From Candidatus Eisenbergiella merdavium (GTDB taxonomy: Bacteria; Bacillota; Clostridia; Lachnospirales; Lachnospiraceae): a DNA stretch of 64,000 nt. Within the stretch, counting starts at the first letter, position 1; every line of letters begins with the position of its first letter. This document shows, piece after piece, positions 8,602 to 18,365 of this stretch. The stretch spans positions 62,001 to 126,000 of the forward strand of contig DWWS01000050.1 in the NCBI GenBank assembly GCA_019119595.1. The letters run 5' to 3'. The notes below the pieces were generated by a model, which did no database searches, had not been told where the DNA came from, and was given only the letters and a program-made list of their open reading frames with translations. The translations under genes were made by a program, and so were the position numbers.

Positions 8602-9222
8602 CTACAGGAACAGGCTGAGCTGCCCTAACGGCTCCCCGGCAAGCTCCTCCGGCTTCCCCGAAAGGAGCCGGGAAAGCTCACAGTCCTCCCGCAGCCACTC
8701 CTTCGCTTCCGAAAGTTCCAGGATCAGGGGCATTCTGGGATGAACGCCCCGCACGGAGGCGTTGGCCTGCGTGGTCAGGATCACGAACCTCTCCTTCCCC
8801 TCCCATTTTCTGTAGAAGCCGGCCATCAGAAGGAGCCGCCCCTTTTCTTGCGCCTCTTTTTTCGGCGCGAAAAAATACGGATCCTTTCGTTCCGACCATT
8901 CATAAAAGCCTGCCGCCGGGATCAGGCAGCGCCGCTTCTGCACGCTTTCTGAAAACAGCCTCTTTTCCAGGGCGGTCTCGCATCTGGCATTGATGATAAG
9001 TCCTTTTCCCTCCACTCCCGGAAAGCCCCAGAAGGACCGGTGTACGTGCAGCCGCCCGTCCTCCTCCCGCGCCAGGATAGGCGCCGTCATGGAGGGACGG
9101 ATGTCGCCGCGCAGACTGAGGAAGGGGAGAAAATAATCCTCCCCCTCCTCGGCAAGTATCTCAAAAAAGCCCTCCTTCAGCGCTTCCAGCGTTCCTTTAT
9201 CGATCAGATATCTGCTGCACAT
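8602..9222 (-). CDS. SOS response-associated peptidase (SRAP, YedK/HMCES-like)
   Basis: 206 residues starting M-C-S-R-Y, so Cys2 becomes the N-terminal nucleophile after Met removal, as in YedK/HMCES. The conserved PAAGFYEW segment (catalytic Glu region) and the H-P-R-M-P motif (active-site His) are present. Family proteins crosslink to abasic sites in single-stranded DNA and protect them from breakage. AGGAG lies five bases before the ATG. It follows leuA by about 40 bp in the same direction with no clear terminator and may be read through from it. Confidence 0.92.
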   Translation of the reverse strand: MCSRYLIDKGTLEALKEGFFEILAEEGEDYFLPFLSLRGDIRPSMTAPILAREEDGRLHVHRSFWGFPGVEGKGLIINARCETALEKRLFSESVQKRRCLIPAAGFYEWSERKDPYFFAPKKEAQEKGRLLLMAGFYRKWEGKERFVILTTQANASVRGVHPRMPLILELSEAKEWLREDCELSRLLSGKPEELAGEPLGQLSLFL

Positions 9223-9264
9223 GCTCTCTCCTGCCTTCCTGTCTGCGTCTGCTCTTTCTTCCGC

Positions 9265-11274
9265 CTATCTCCTTCCGGCCTCCCGGTTCCGATACTGCAC
9301 CGGCGTCATGCCGTAGGTCCTTTTAAACAGCCGGCTGAAATGCTCCACGCTCTCATAGCCCACGCTCTCCGCGATGGCCTCCACCGTCTGCCCGGTCTTG
9401 GAAAGAGCGGCGGCCGCCTTTTTCAGCCGCACGGAACGCACCGCCTCCTGGAAGGTCATTCCCGATTTGTTTTTGATATATTTGGACAGGTACGGGCCGG
9501 AAAGATGAAACTGCTCAGCCATCGCTTCCAGCGTCACATCCCTGTAATGCTCTCTGATATACTGCATGATCCGGATCAGTCTCTCCTCCCGCTCCGGCTT
9601 CAGCCCCTCCGCCTCGAGAAGGCGGTTTACGGCGGATACCAGCGCGCTGATGGAGCTTCTGATGATATCCTCATCCATGCCGACGCCCCAGTACATCCTG
9701 CCCTCATACAGAACGCCCACAAAGGCGGCCGCCCTGGAGGAGGAGCCTCTGGAAACCGCGTGCTCCTCGTAAACGGCGAGCTGGTAGCTGATGCCAAAGG
9801 CAAGCTTCACCGCGCAGCTCACCGCATCCAGCCGTCCGTTTCCCTGAGCCTCGATCTCCTTTTTCCCCTTCTCCTGCTCAATGGTCACATACGCCCGGAT
9901 CCCGTCCTTCTGCTTGAAGTGACAATCCGGAATATCGAATACAGAACGGGGCTGAATATAGGTTTCCTCAAATATATCATAAATATCCGCAGGCGCAAGC
10001 TCCTGATGCCGTTCGTCGGAAACGCCCTTCATCAGATAGCCCACTTCCTCCTTCATGCCGTCCGGAATGGAAATTCCGAAATTTTCCTTCAGCACGAAGG
10101 CGATGCCGCCCTTGCCGGACTGGCTGTTGATGCGGATCACATCCGACTCGTACTCCCGGCCCACATCCCTGGGATCGATGGGGAGGTAGGGAACGTTCCA
10201 GCATTTGCCGCTCTTTCCTTCCTTTCTCCAGGCCATTCCCTTGGAAATGGCGTCCTGATGGGAGCCGGAAAAGGCGGTAAAGACCAGATCCCCCGCATAA
10301 GGCGCGCGTTCGTACACCCGCATCCGGGTCAGCCGCTCGTAGGTTTCCCGGATCTCCATGATGTTTCCGAAGTCCAGACCAGGCTCCACGCCGTGACAGA
10401 CCATATTTAAAGCCAGGGTGACGATATCCACGTTTCCGGTCCGCTCCCCGTTTCCGAACAGCGTCCCCTCCACCCGGTCAGCCCCGGCCAGAACGCCGAA
10501 TTCCGCGTCGCTGATGCCGCAGCCTCTGTCATTGTGGGGATGCACGCTTAAGACCACCGCGTCCCTGTACTTCAGATGCTTATGCAGATACTCCACCTGA
10601 CAGGCGAACACATGAGGCATGGCCACCTGCACGGTAGTGGGAATATTGATGATGGCCTTTTTCTCCGGCGTGGGCTTCCACACGTCCAGAACCGCGTTGC
10701 ACACCTCCAGCGCGTAGTCCACCTCCGTCCCCGGAAAGCTTTCCGGACTGTATTCAAAGGTGAAGTTCCCCTCCGTTTCCTCAGCCAGCTTTTTCAGAAG
10801 CTCCGCTCCGTCAACGGCGAGCTTCTTCACTTCTTCCCTGCTCTTATGGAACACCTGCTCCCTCTGGGCCACGGAGGTAGAATTGTACAGATGCACCACC
10901 GCATGCGGCGCGCCCTGCACCGCCTCAAAGGTTTTCCTGATGATATGCTCCCTCGCCTGGGTCAGCACCTGGATGGTCACGTCCTCCGGGATCATATCCC
11001 GCTCGATCAGCTCCCGCAGGAAGCGGTACTCCGTCTCCGAGGCAGCCGGGAAGCCCACCTCGATTTCCTTAAAGCCTACCTTCACCAGCATCTGAAAAAA
11101 TTCCAGCTTCTCCTCCAGGCTCATCGGCTCGATCAGCGCCTGGTTCCCGTCCCGCAGATCCACGCTGCACCAGACGGGCGGCTTTTCAATGATATCCTTC
11201 TTCACCCAGTCATAAGTGACCTCGGGCGGCATAAAATAAGCTCTTCCATACTTTTCATTCACCTTTGCATCCAT
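9265..11274 (-). CDS. leuA: 2-isopropylmalate synthase fused to an AraC-type HTH domain
   Basis: 669 residues, about 100 longer than the usual LeuA of this subtype. The catalytic barrel is complete: DLRDGNQAL near 40, the metal ligands in HPHNDRG near 240, and GNGERTGN near 275. The LeuA regulatory dimer domain follows at about 425-550. From about residue 563 to 664 there is a full AraC/XylS tandem helix-turn-helix (IREHYRDVTLEAMAEQFHLS, then VEAIAESVGYESVEHFSRLF and GMTPVQYR). The enzyme condenses acetyl-CoA and 2-oxoisovalerate in leucine synthesis; the fused domain suggests leucine-responsive DNA binding by the same protein, which is inference. A T-box leader precedes it. GGAG lies eight bases before the ATG. 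Confidence 0.93.
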   Translation of the reverse strand: MDAKVNEKYGRAYFMPPEVTYDWVKKDIIEKPPVWCSVDLRDGNQALIEPMSLEEKLEFFQMLVKVGFKEIEVGFPAASETEYRFLRELIERDMIPEDVTIQVLTQAREHIIRKTFEAVQGAPHAVVHLYNSTSVAQREQVFHKSREEVKKLAVDGAELLKKLAEETEGNFTFEYSPESFPGTEVDYALEVCNAVLDVWKPTPEKKAIINIPTTVQVAMPHVFACQVEYLHKHLKYRDAVVLSVHPHNDRGCGISDAEFGVLAGADRVEGTLFGNGERTGNVDIVTLALNMVCHGVEPGLDFGNIMEIRETYERLTRMRVYERAPYAGDLVFTAFSGSHQDAISKGMAWRKEGKSGKCWNVPYLPIDPRDVGREYESDVIRINSQSGKGGIAFVLKENFGISIPDGMKEEVGYLMKGVSDERHQELAPADIYDIFEETYIQPRSVFDIPDCHFKQKDGIRAYVTIEQEKGKKEIEAQGNGRLDAVSCAVKLAFGISYQLAVYEEHAVSRGSSSRAAAFVGVLYEGRMYWGVGMDEDIIRSSISALVSAVNRLLEAEGLKPEREERLIRIMQYIREHYRDVTLEAMAEQFHLSGPYLSKYIKNKSGMTFQEAVRSVRLKKAAAALSKTGQTVEAIAESVGYESVEHFSRLFKRTYGMTPVQYRNREAGRR

Positions 11275-11325
11275 GTCCTTCTCTCCTTCTGCTTTCTGTT
11301 AAGGGGCGGAGATTTTCACCGGAAT

Positions 11326-11642
11326 AAAAAAGCGTCCCTGTGAAAATCTCCTCCTCCGGGATCTTCATAGAGACGCAAATCACTTCACGCGGTACCACTC
11401 TATTTCAGGAAAAGCCGCGCTGTACGCGCCCTTCCTGCACTCATGACCGGACACTGTCATGCCCTCTCCCTTTCTACGGCGGAAATTCCGTCCCTTCCTA
11501 CCCAGCCGTGCATACGGCCTTCAGAACGGCAGCTCCAAGGTCAGTTCCCCTTCCGCTTCCGGCTGCCTCGCACCCTCCGGCAGCTCTCTGCTTCCCCACG
11601 TCCGGCTACTACTCCTCTTCTTTGCTTTTGCTCTATTCAGTT
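11326..11642 (-). ncRNA. T-box leader (probably leucine-specific) with terminator
   Basis: On the minus strand the T-box core AGAGTGGTACCGCG lies at 11387-11401. It is followed by a terminator whose arms GCGTCTCT (11369-11376) and AGGGACGC (11332-11339) pair and lead into six U (11326-11331). Upstream is a Stem I-like region with AGAGAG and GGTGCGA elements. A GGGAACTGACC segment holds a plausible CUG (Leu) specifier at 11542-11544, followed by the expected purine. Uncharged tRNA-Leu would favour the antiterminator and turn on leuA. Confidence 0.88.
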
Positions 11643-11648
11643 TTTACG

Positions 11649-11678
11649 ATTGTAGCACGGCGGTTCTTATGAACGCAA
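11649..11678 (-). promoter_or_regulatory. leuA promoter
   Basis: On the minus strand: -35 TTGCGT (11673-11678), 18-bp spacer, -10 TACAAT (11649-11654). The predicted start falls a few bases before the T-box leader. Confidence 0.6.
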
Positions 11679-11798
11679 GGTGTATATTTAATCAATTTTA
11701 TTGATTTATTTTAATCTTTTCCCTCAGGATTTTAACGTCTTTTTTCTACTCTTCTCTTTTTTCAGAGAAAAAAGGATTTTCTTTTGCTGCAAATATGT

Positions 11799-11804
11799 TA
11801 TACT
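11799..11804 (+). promoter_or_regulatory. Extended -10 promoter candidate for the PAS/GAF/EAL gene
   Basis: TATACT is preceded by TGT, giving a TGnTATACT extended -10, about 60 bp before the ATG at 11867. No good -35 is seen. Confidence 0.4.
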
Positions 11805-11866
11805 AAAAATACTATCTACCTATTACATAACAGAGATCGATCCATGATTTCTGTATTGGAGGCATC

Positions 11867-14800
11867 ATGAAAACCAGCAGTCACATACCGGACGAATCCG
11901 GGTCCAGAGTGCCGTTCTCTCAAAACGAATCCAGGTATACGAAACAGACACAGTCCCCCGCGCCTTCCGCCGTTTTGCGGCCGGAGATTCTTTTGGAAAA
12001 AATAGATGAGGCCGTCTGCCTTTACGAGATCTCTGAAGGCATCCGCCTTACATATGCGAGTTCCGCCTTTTACCGGATGCTCGGTCTTGATCCCGCTGCC
12101 CTTTCCCTTCCCTGCGAGCTGAAGGATATCGGAATCCATGACGATTACGCAGCGGAATATGAGCTTCTCCTTCACGCGGAGGCCTCCGACGGCACAGGAC
12201 GGGAGCATGTTCACAGGATACGTGACAGCAGGGGAGACTGGATCTGGCGGCATACGAGGATTTCCCGAATCTCCGTTTCCGGCGGCGTGTCTCCTGTGCT
12301 GCTTGAAATATCCAGGGATATCACCGCTTCCATGAAAACCGGAGCGCAGCTTCAGGAAAGCCTGGAGCGTTTTCAGGTCGCCTTCGGGCAGAGCCACAGC
12401 CGGCTCTGGGAGGTTACACTTTCCGACAGGATCTTCCGCATATATCCCCCGGGCATCGATCATACCGCTGCCCGGCATATCCGTGTCCAGAACGCGCCGT
12501 CCGGCAATGCTGAAACGACAGGTACAGATCCATTTTATTCGGAAGCCCCTTCCTTCTTTCAAGGGGAGGAATTTTCCCATTTCCCGGAGTCTCTGATCGC
12601 AAATGGTCTGGTCCATCCGGATTCCGCGGAGCCCTTCCTTCTTTTTTCCGAAAATCTCCTCGCTGGAAAGGATGCGGACACCGGAAACTTTATCATGAAG
12701 GACAGGGACGGCTGTTATAGCTGGTTTTCCCTTTCCTACAGGCAGATCTGCGACAACGACCGCAACCCGGTCAAGACCATCGGCATCCAGGAAAGGCTGC
12801 CCGCAGTATCCGGCATCTTTTCCACCGGTTTTCCGAGACGTCCTATACCGGAGGCGCTCCGACATTCCCTGCTTGCAAGGATGCATGTCAATCTCAGCAC
12901 CGATTCGGTGGAGGTTCTCTGGCGCAACGGCTTCGACCAGACATCTCAGGTCAGCGGCCTTCCCTATTCCGAGATCCTTACCAGAAGAGACGCTTTCCTG
13001 TTCAACCAGGCAGACGACAGGGAGCTGGAGAAGGAGCTGGACAGGCAAAGGCTTCTGGAGCTGTACGAAAACGGCGAGCGATGGGTCACCGACGACTATC
13101 AGCGGATCGACAACGGCGGAAATATCCGCTGGCTTACCCTGACCTTCGAGCTGCACAGGGACAGTAGAACAGGCGATATCCATCTATATGCCTGCTTTTG
13201 TGATTCCCAGCTGCGCCACGACTGGGAAGCCCTGGCGGAAACCGGGATCAGACACGATCCTGTCAGCGGACTCTATACCGGTCAGACCGCCAAAGCGCTT
13301 ATCGAGAGCCTCCTCCATTCTGCCGAAGGCTCCCTCTGTGCGCTCGCTCTTATCCATATGAACGGAAGCTTCCTCCATCCCTCTTTGGAGAAAAAGCAGG
13401 AGCATCTGCGCAAAAGGCATTTTATCTCCATCGCGCTCTCCTTTGCCCTTGGCATGGACTGCATCGTCGGACAGCAGACGGAAGATGCCGTCCTGGTATT
13501 TTTCCCCAACATCGCTTCCCGGTTTGATGTAAAAAAGAGGGTTGAGGACGCTTTTGCCTACGTTCATACCGTAATGGACGATCCAAAGGAGACTGACGCT
13601 TTCCGCTTCATTTCCTGCGGAGTTGTAGAACGGACGGAGGATGCCGATTTAGAGCTGCTGCTTTCGCGCGTCTCCTCTCTCTGCGAGCTCTATGAAAATG
13701 CGGCGATGGATACGGTGGCTTTTCCCGATATGGAGGAGGACTGGACCTGGACCGGGCTCATGTGCCAGGAACCGGGGGAAGAGGAAGACTCTGCCTCAGC
13801 CCCGGACAGAAAGCGCAGCCTGACCTCAGAGGAACAGGAAATCGCCTTCAACTGCGCGGTTTCCATGCTGAATTCCCGCTCTCTTAAAGCTTCCATGGAA
13901 AAAGTGCTGCGGCATCTCGGCCTTTACCATCACGCCTCCAGGCTGTATGTTCTGGCACTTTCAGAAGAACGCCAGACGGTCACCATGCTTTATGAATGGG
14001 TCAGCCGCCAGAAATACAGCATCCGGCACATCATGTCAGGCATGCAGCTGGAAAAATTTCCGCTTCTGTTAAGATGCCTGAAGGAAAAGGCTCCGGTCAC
14101 CATCAAAAGCTCCGGTCAGGTATTCGGAACCCATGAGGCGGGGACCTTCTGGTACTATACCATTTTTCCGCTGCTTTCCCGGGATGAGATCACAGGCTTT
14201 CTGTGTATGGAGAACGCGCGTGAGCATCCGGAGGAGCATGCCCTGATCACCAGGCTTCTCCCTCTTATGAAGCAGGAGCAGCAGCGCTATCGGCATTCCC
14301 TGCCGGAACAAAGCCCTTTGATCCAGAACTCGCTTTCCAGGCTTCCAAACCTGCATGCCTACCTGGACACCATCGATTCCCTGAGCTCGGATATCTACAG
14401 CTCCATGGGCGTGCTTTCCCTGGATATCCCCAACTTCTCCGCGATAAACGGAAATCAGGGCTTTGAACAGGGCCGCGACATGCTAAGCCATGTGGCGGAA
14501 ACCCTATTCGACGTATTTGGAAAGGCCTTTATCTTCCGCACCTGGGACGCGGAATTTGTGGTGCTCTATCCAAATACGATCATGGAGGTATTCGTCAGCC
14601 GCTGCACCAGGGTCCGCACCATGCTGCAGCGCCGCTACCCCGGACAGATCCGTGTTGGCCATACCTGGTCCGACGGCATTTACACCTCCAAAAATCTGGT
14701 GAAGGAAGCCCGTTCCATCATGTACTGTGAAAATGTGAGGGAGGATCCCGGGGAACGGCTCGTCTTTCTGGATGAAAACCGTTTTGATACGCGGACGGCG

Positions 14801-15544
14801 GCTTCGAAGGACAATCTGATCGCTTATTTCCAGCCGAAGATCGACATGCGGGACGGCAGTCTTGCAGGGGCGGAGGCCCTGGTACGCGGCGTTGACAAGT
14901 CGGGGCAGATCATACCGCCAGGGCAGTTCATTGAGACGCTGGAAAAGAACGGCACCATCCGGGAGCTGGATCTGATCATGCTGGAAAAGGTGATGGAACA
15001 GCTGAGCCAATGGAAAAGGAATGGGTTCCCTGCCCTGAATGTTTCCATCAATATCTCCCGTTTTACTCTGTTCAATCCCACCACACTGGCTTCCATTCTT
15101 GCGATCCAGAGTCGTTTTCCGGACGTTTCCCCGGAGCAGATTGAATTTGAGATCACGGAAACTGCCGGAGACATCGAGAAAGCCACTCTCGCCTCCGTCA
15201 TCGACAGCTTCCAGAATTACGGACTTCGCTTTGACCTGGACGACTTCGGTTCCCATTATGCGAACATGTCCGTTTTCAGCAGTATCCGTTTTCATGCGAT
15301 CAAGCTGGACCGCAGCCTGATCAACGGACTCCCCGGCAATGAGATCAGCCGGATGCTCGTAGAAAATATCGTCCAGATCTGTAAGAATTTTGACATGCGG
15401 TGCGTGGCGGAGGGCGTGGAGACCAGACAGCAGGAGGCCGCTCTTCTGGAGGCCGGCTGCATCTACGCACAGGGCTTTTATTACGCAAGGCCCCTCCCGC
15501 CCAGAAAATTTGAGGAGCAATATCTGAAAAAGAAAGCGATATAG
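11867..15544 (+). CDS. Multi-domain PAS/GAF/degenerate GGDEF/EAL c-di-GMP phosphodiesterase
   Basis: 1225 residues, no transmembrane helix. In order: a PAS domain (about 40-165); two more PAS-like sensor regions to about 450; a weak cyclase-like region (about 470-600); a GAF-like domain (about 660-800); a degenerate GGDEF domain in which the signature reads RTWDAEF (about 820-960); and a C-terminal EAL domain (about 975-1220). The EAL site looks intact: E in GAEALVR, N in VSINIS, E in FEITET, DD in LDLDDFG, K in IKLDRS, E in AEGVET. It should hydrolyse c-di-GMP under control of cytosolic signals bound by the PAS/GAF modules, with the dead cyclase perhaps binding GTP. GGAGG precedes the ATG. 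The CheB-CheR gene follows 110 bp downstream. Confidence 0.88.
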   Translation: MKTSSHIPDESGSRVPFSQNESRYTKQTQSPAPSAVLRPEILLEKIDEAVCLYEISEGIRLTYASSAFYRMLGLDPAALSLPCELKDIGIHDDYAAEYELLLHAEASDGTGREHVHRIRDSRGDWIWRHTRISRISVSGGVSPVLLEISRDITASMKTGAQLQESLERFQVAFGQSHSRLWEVTLSDRIFRIYPPGIDHTAARHIRVQNAPSGNAETTGTDPFYSEAPSFFQGEEFSHFPESLIANGLVHPDSAEPFLLFSENLLAGKDADTGNFIMKDRDGCYSWFSLSYRQICDNDRNPVKTIGIQERLPAVSGIFSTGFPRRPIPEALRHSLLARMHVNLSTDSVEVLWRNGFDQTSQVSGLPYSEILTRRDAFLFNQADDRELEKELDRQRLLELYENGERWVTDDYQRIDNGGNIRWLTLTFELHRDSRTGDIHLYACFCDSQLRHDWEALAETGIRHDPVSGLYTGQTAKALIESLLHSAEGSLCALALIHMNGSFLHPSLEKKQEHLRKRHFISIALSFALGMDCIVGQQTEDAVLVFFPNIASRFDVKKRVEDAFAYVHTVMDDPKETDAFRFISCGVVERTEDADLELLLSRVSSLCELYENAAMDTVAFPDMEEDWTWTGLMCQEPGEEEDSASAPDRKRSLTSEEQEIAFNCAVSMLNSRSLKASMEKVLRHLGLYHHASRLYVLALSEERQTVTMLYEWVSRQKYSIRHIMSGMQLEKFPLLLRCLKEKAPVTIKSSGQVFGTHEAGTFWYYTIFPLLSRDEITGFLCMENAREHPEEHALITRLLPLMKQEQQRYRHSLPEQSPLIQNSLSRLPNLHAYLDTIDSLSSDIYSSMGVLSLDIPNFSAINGNQGFEQGRDMLSHVAETLFDVFGKAFIFRTWDAEFVVLYPNTIMEVFVSRCTRVRTMLQRRYPGQIRVGHTWSDGIYTSKNLVKEARSIMYCENVREDPGERLVFLDENRFDTRTAASKDNLIAYFQPKIDMRDGSLAGAEALVRGVDKSGQIIPPGQFIETLEKNGTIRELDLIMLEKVMEQLSQWKRNGFPALNVSINISRFTLFNPTTLASILAIQSRFPDVSPEQIEFEITETAGDIEKATLASVIDSFQNYGLRFDLDDFGSHYANMSVFSSIRFHAIKLDRSLINGLPGNEISRMLVENIVQICKNFDMRCVAEGVETRQQEAALLEAGCIYAQGFYYARPLPPRKFEEQYLKKKAI

Positions 15545-15561
15545 CAATATAAGAAGGGGGC

Positions 15562-15602
15562 GTGAACCGCCTGCTCCTGCCAAAGAACGGTTCCGTCACT
15601 TT
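15562..15602 (+). terminator. Possible weak terminator between the EAL and CheB-CheR genes
   Basis: GTGAACCG can pair with CGGTTC(cgt)CAC around a loop of about 18 bases, followed by TTTTCTG. The stem is short and bulged. Confidence 0.35.
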
Positions 15603-15653
15603 TCTGATAAATGTAATGCCGCCAGAGGCGGCGGATTAAGGAGGTACCACCTG

Positions 15654-18212
15654 ATGACAGTGGAAAATAACGCACAGACAAAACCGGAGGAGTCCTCTGC
15701 CGATTCTCCCCTGATAATCGGCATCGGGGCGTCCGCAGGCGGCCTGGAGGCGCTTCAGCAGTTTTTCCAGCACATGCCCGGCAACAGCGGGCTGAGCTTT
15801 GTCGTCGTCCAGCATCTTTCCCCGGACTATAAGAGCCTGATGGCCGACATTCTGGGAAAGCACACCCAGATGCGCGTCATCCAGGCGGAAAATGAAATGA
15901 GCATCCGCCCCAATACCGTCTATCTCATTCCGCCCAAAAACAATATGACCCTTCGTGCCGGAAGGCTATTTCTGACCGAATTCGTCCACGGCATGCTCAA
16001 CCATCCCATCGATGTGTTCTTCACCTCTCTTGCGGAGGAGCAGAAGGAACGCGCCATCGCCGTCGTCCTGTCCGGAACGGGCTCCGACGGAACCAGCGGC
16101 ATCAAGATCGTGAAGGAGCACGGCGGTCTGGTGATCGTCCAGAATCCGGACAGCGCCAAATTCGACGGAATGCCGAGAAGCGCCATCAATACCGGACTGG
16201 CTGACTTCATCCTCTCTCCTGACGGCATCGTGGATGAGATCATGAATTTTTCCAGCTATCCCACCATCATCCGTCCGCAGGAAAAGGAGGACATGTTCTC
16301 GGACGACGAAACCTTTTCCCGCATCTATGCCATTCTGAAGAAAAACAGCGGCATTGATTTTACCAACTATAAGCGCAGCACTGTTCTGCGCCGCATTGAG
16401 CGCCGGATGGTGGTCACGCACAGCGCCGGGCTTGCCGATTACATGAAATTCCTGGCTGCCAACTCGGATGAAGCGAACGTGCTCGTCAAGGAAATCCTCA
16501 TCGGCGTCACAAATTTCTTCCGCGATCCAGCCTTTTTCGAAAAGCTGAAGATGAACGTGATCTACAGCATCGTGGAGCACGCCGGGGAACGGGATCCCAT
16601 CCGTGTCTGGAGCGCGGGCTGCTCCACCGGTGAGGAGGCCTATTCCCTCGCCATCCTGTTCCGGGAAACCCTGGACGAGCTCGGCGTGCAGAGAGATATC
16701 AAGATCTTCGCCACCGATGTGGACAGCCGCGCCATCGAGCAGGCCGGAAAGGGCGTTTACTCGGAAAGCATTCTGGACGACGTATCCACGGAGAGGCTTG
16801 CGAAATTTTTCCTCAAGAAAAACGAGCAGTACACCATCTCCAAGGAGATCCGGCGCATGATCATCTTCGCGCCCCACAATATGCTCTCCGATCCTCCCTT
16901 TGGCAAGCTGGATCTGATCTGCTGCCGAAATGTGATGATCTATTTCCAGCCGGTGCTGCAGCGCTCTCTTTTCTCCATCTTCCATTCCGCCCTGAAAAAC
17001 GGCGGCTACCTGTTCCTTGGAAAAAGTGAGACTGCCGGAGAATTTTCCAGCGTATTCCGCCCGGTCTGCAGCGCGGAGAAGATCTATATCCATAAGGGCG
17101 AAGGAAAGGTGGATGAATTTACGCCTCCCACCTTCAATATCCCGAACATACGCGCCATCGCTCCCAAGACGGTCAGCATACGCGACCGGGAAAGCGGAGA
17201 ATACGCACTGGAAACCTCCTACATCCATTTTCTGGAGACCTTCCTGCCTGCGTCCGCCGTGCTGAATGAGGCCAATAATGTGATCCATTTCTTCGGGAAT
17301 TATACGGATTATCTTTCCATCGCTCCCGGGAAAGCCACCTTCAATTTCTTCAGCATGGTCAACCGGGATCTGAGCCTGGTGGCCTCCACTGCCCTGAACC
17401 GCTGCCGGTCCGAGCACATTTCCGTCACCTATACGGGAATCGCGGTGGACTGTCCCACCGGCCGCAGGATCGTGGACCTTACGGTCAGCCCTGTTCCCGG
17501 CCAGGACAGAGAGGAAACCGGCCTCATCGCCGTTTTGTTCTTAGAAAACCGAAGCGCTTCCACCGAAAACCTCATCGGCGTAACTGAGAAATATGACGTG
17601 GACACCACGGCTGCAAGGCGTATCGCAGATCTGGAGCAGGAGCTGCACGAATCACAGAATGATCTGAAATCCACCATCGGCGAGCTGGAAACCGTAAACG
17701 AAGAGCTTCAGGCGGCCAATGAGGAGCTGCTGACCGCAAACGAGGAGCTTCAGAGCTCCAATGAGGAGCTTCAGTCCGTCAACGAGGAGCTGTATACCGT
17801 CAACACGGAATATCAGCAGAAGCTGGATGAGCTCACCATGCTTACCAACGACCTCTCCAACTTCCTCTCCTCCACCATGATCGGAATCCTGTTCGTTGAC
17901 AGCAACCTGAACATCCGCAAATTCACGGAATACGTGGGGCGCGAATTTCAGCTCATGGAGCATGACATCGGACGTTCCCTTCAGATCTTCGCCCACAGCT
18001 TCCCGGACGAGGATATCATCAGCGATGCCAATGCGGTTCTGAAGGATCTGGTTCCCATCGACCGGGAGGTAACGGCGATGAACGGACGTTTCTACACCCT
18101 GCGCATCGCGCCCTACCGGACGACGGAAAACAACATCCGCGGCCTGGTCATCACCATCATCGACAGCCTCGGCATCAAGAACGATGGGGCGGACGCGCCT
18201 TCCAGGAGCTGA
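15654..18212 (+). CDS. CheB-CheR-PAS fusion protein
   Basis: 852 residues. A CheB methylesterase domain (about 15-200) keeps the catalytic Ser in GASAGG, His in VVQHLSP and Asp in SGTGSDGT. A CheR methyltransferase domain (about 215-480) keeps the SAM-binding WSAGCSTGEEAYSLA and the CRNVMIYF motif. A long coiled coil of NEEL repeats (about 640-710) leads into a PAS domain (about 720-840). There is no histidine kinase part, unlike many relatives. Such proteins modify glutamates on chemoreceptor-like partners; none is encoded nearby, so the target is unknown. AAGGAGG lies just before the ATG. Confidence 0.92.
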   Translation: MTVENNAQTKPEESSADSPLIIGIGASAGGLEALQQFFQHMPGNSGLSFVVVQHLSPDYKSLMADILGKHTQMRVIQAENEMSIRPNTVYLIPPKNNMTLRAGRLFLTEFVHGMLNHPIDVFFTSLAEEQKERAIAVVLSGTGSDGTSGIKIVKEHGGLVIVQNPDSAKFDGMPRSAINTGLADFILSPDGIVDEIMNFSSYPTIIRPQEKEDMFSDDETFSRIYAILKKNSGIDFTNYKRSTVLRRIERRMVVTHSAGLADYMKFLAANSDEANVLVKEILIGVTNFFRDPAFFEKLKMNVIYSIVEHAGERDPIRVWSAGCSTGEEAYSLAILFRETLDELGVQRDIKIFATDVDSRAIEQAGKGVYSESILDDVSTERLAKFFLKKNEQYTISKEIRRMIIFAPHNMLSDPPFGKLDLICCRNVMIYFQPVLQRSLFSIFHSALKNGGYLFLGKSETAGEFSSVFRPVCSAEKIYIHKGEGKVDEFTPPTFNIPNIRAIAPKTVSIRDRESGEYALETSYIHFLETFLPASAVLNEANNVIHFFGNYTDYLSIAPGKATFNFFSMVNRDLSLVASTALNRCRSEHISVTYTGIAVDCPTGRRIVDLTVSPVPGQDREETGLIAVLFLENRSASTENLIGVTEKYDVDTTAARRIADLEQELHESQNDLKSTIGELETVNEELQAANEELLTANEELQSSNEELQSVNEELYTVNTEYQQKLDELTMLTNDLSNFLSSTMIGILFVDSNLNIRKFTEYVGREFQLMEHDIGRSLQIFAHSFPDEDIISDANAVLKDLVPIDREVTAMNGRFYTLRIAPYRTTENNIRGLVITIIDSLGIKNDGADAPSRS

Positions 18213-18255
18213 ATTTAATCTGAGAAAGCACGCATAAGAAAGCACGTACGGCATG

Positions 18256-18287
18256 AAAAAAGGACTTCCCTCCGGAGGTCCTTTTTT
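18256..18287. terminator. Bidirectional terminator
   Basis: An 8-bp GC-rich stem (GGACTTCC / GGAGGTCC with one G-U) with a 4-base loop, flanked by A-run and T-run on either side. It can end both the plus-strand CheB-CheR transcript and the minus-strand flavodoxin transcript. Confidence 0.8.
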
Positions 18288-18365
18288 CTCTGAGTCTTTA
18301 CTCTGTGAGTCCTTGCTCTGCTCTGATTCCTTATTCTGTTCCGGCTCTTTACCGCCCTGCCGCCC

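Larger units (their letters stand above)
11275..11866. other. Divergent regulatory region: leuA T-box leader and EAL-gene promoter
   Basis: This 592-bp gap holds the leuA T-box leader and promoter on the minus strand (to about 11678), then AT-rich sequence with an extended -10 promoter candidate for the plus-strand EAL gene. No further coding sequence is seen. Confidence 0.8.
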
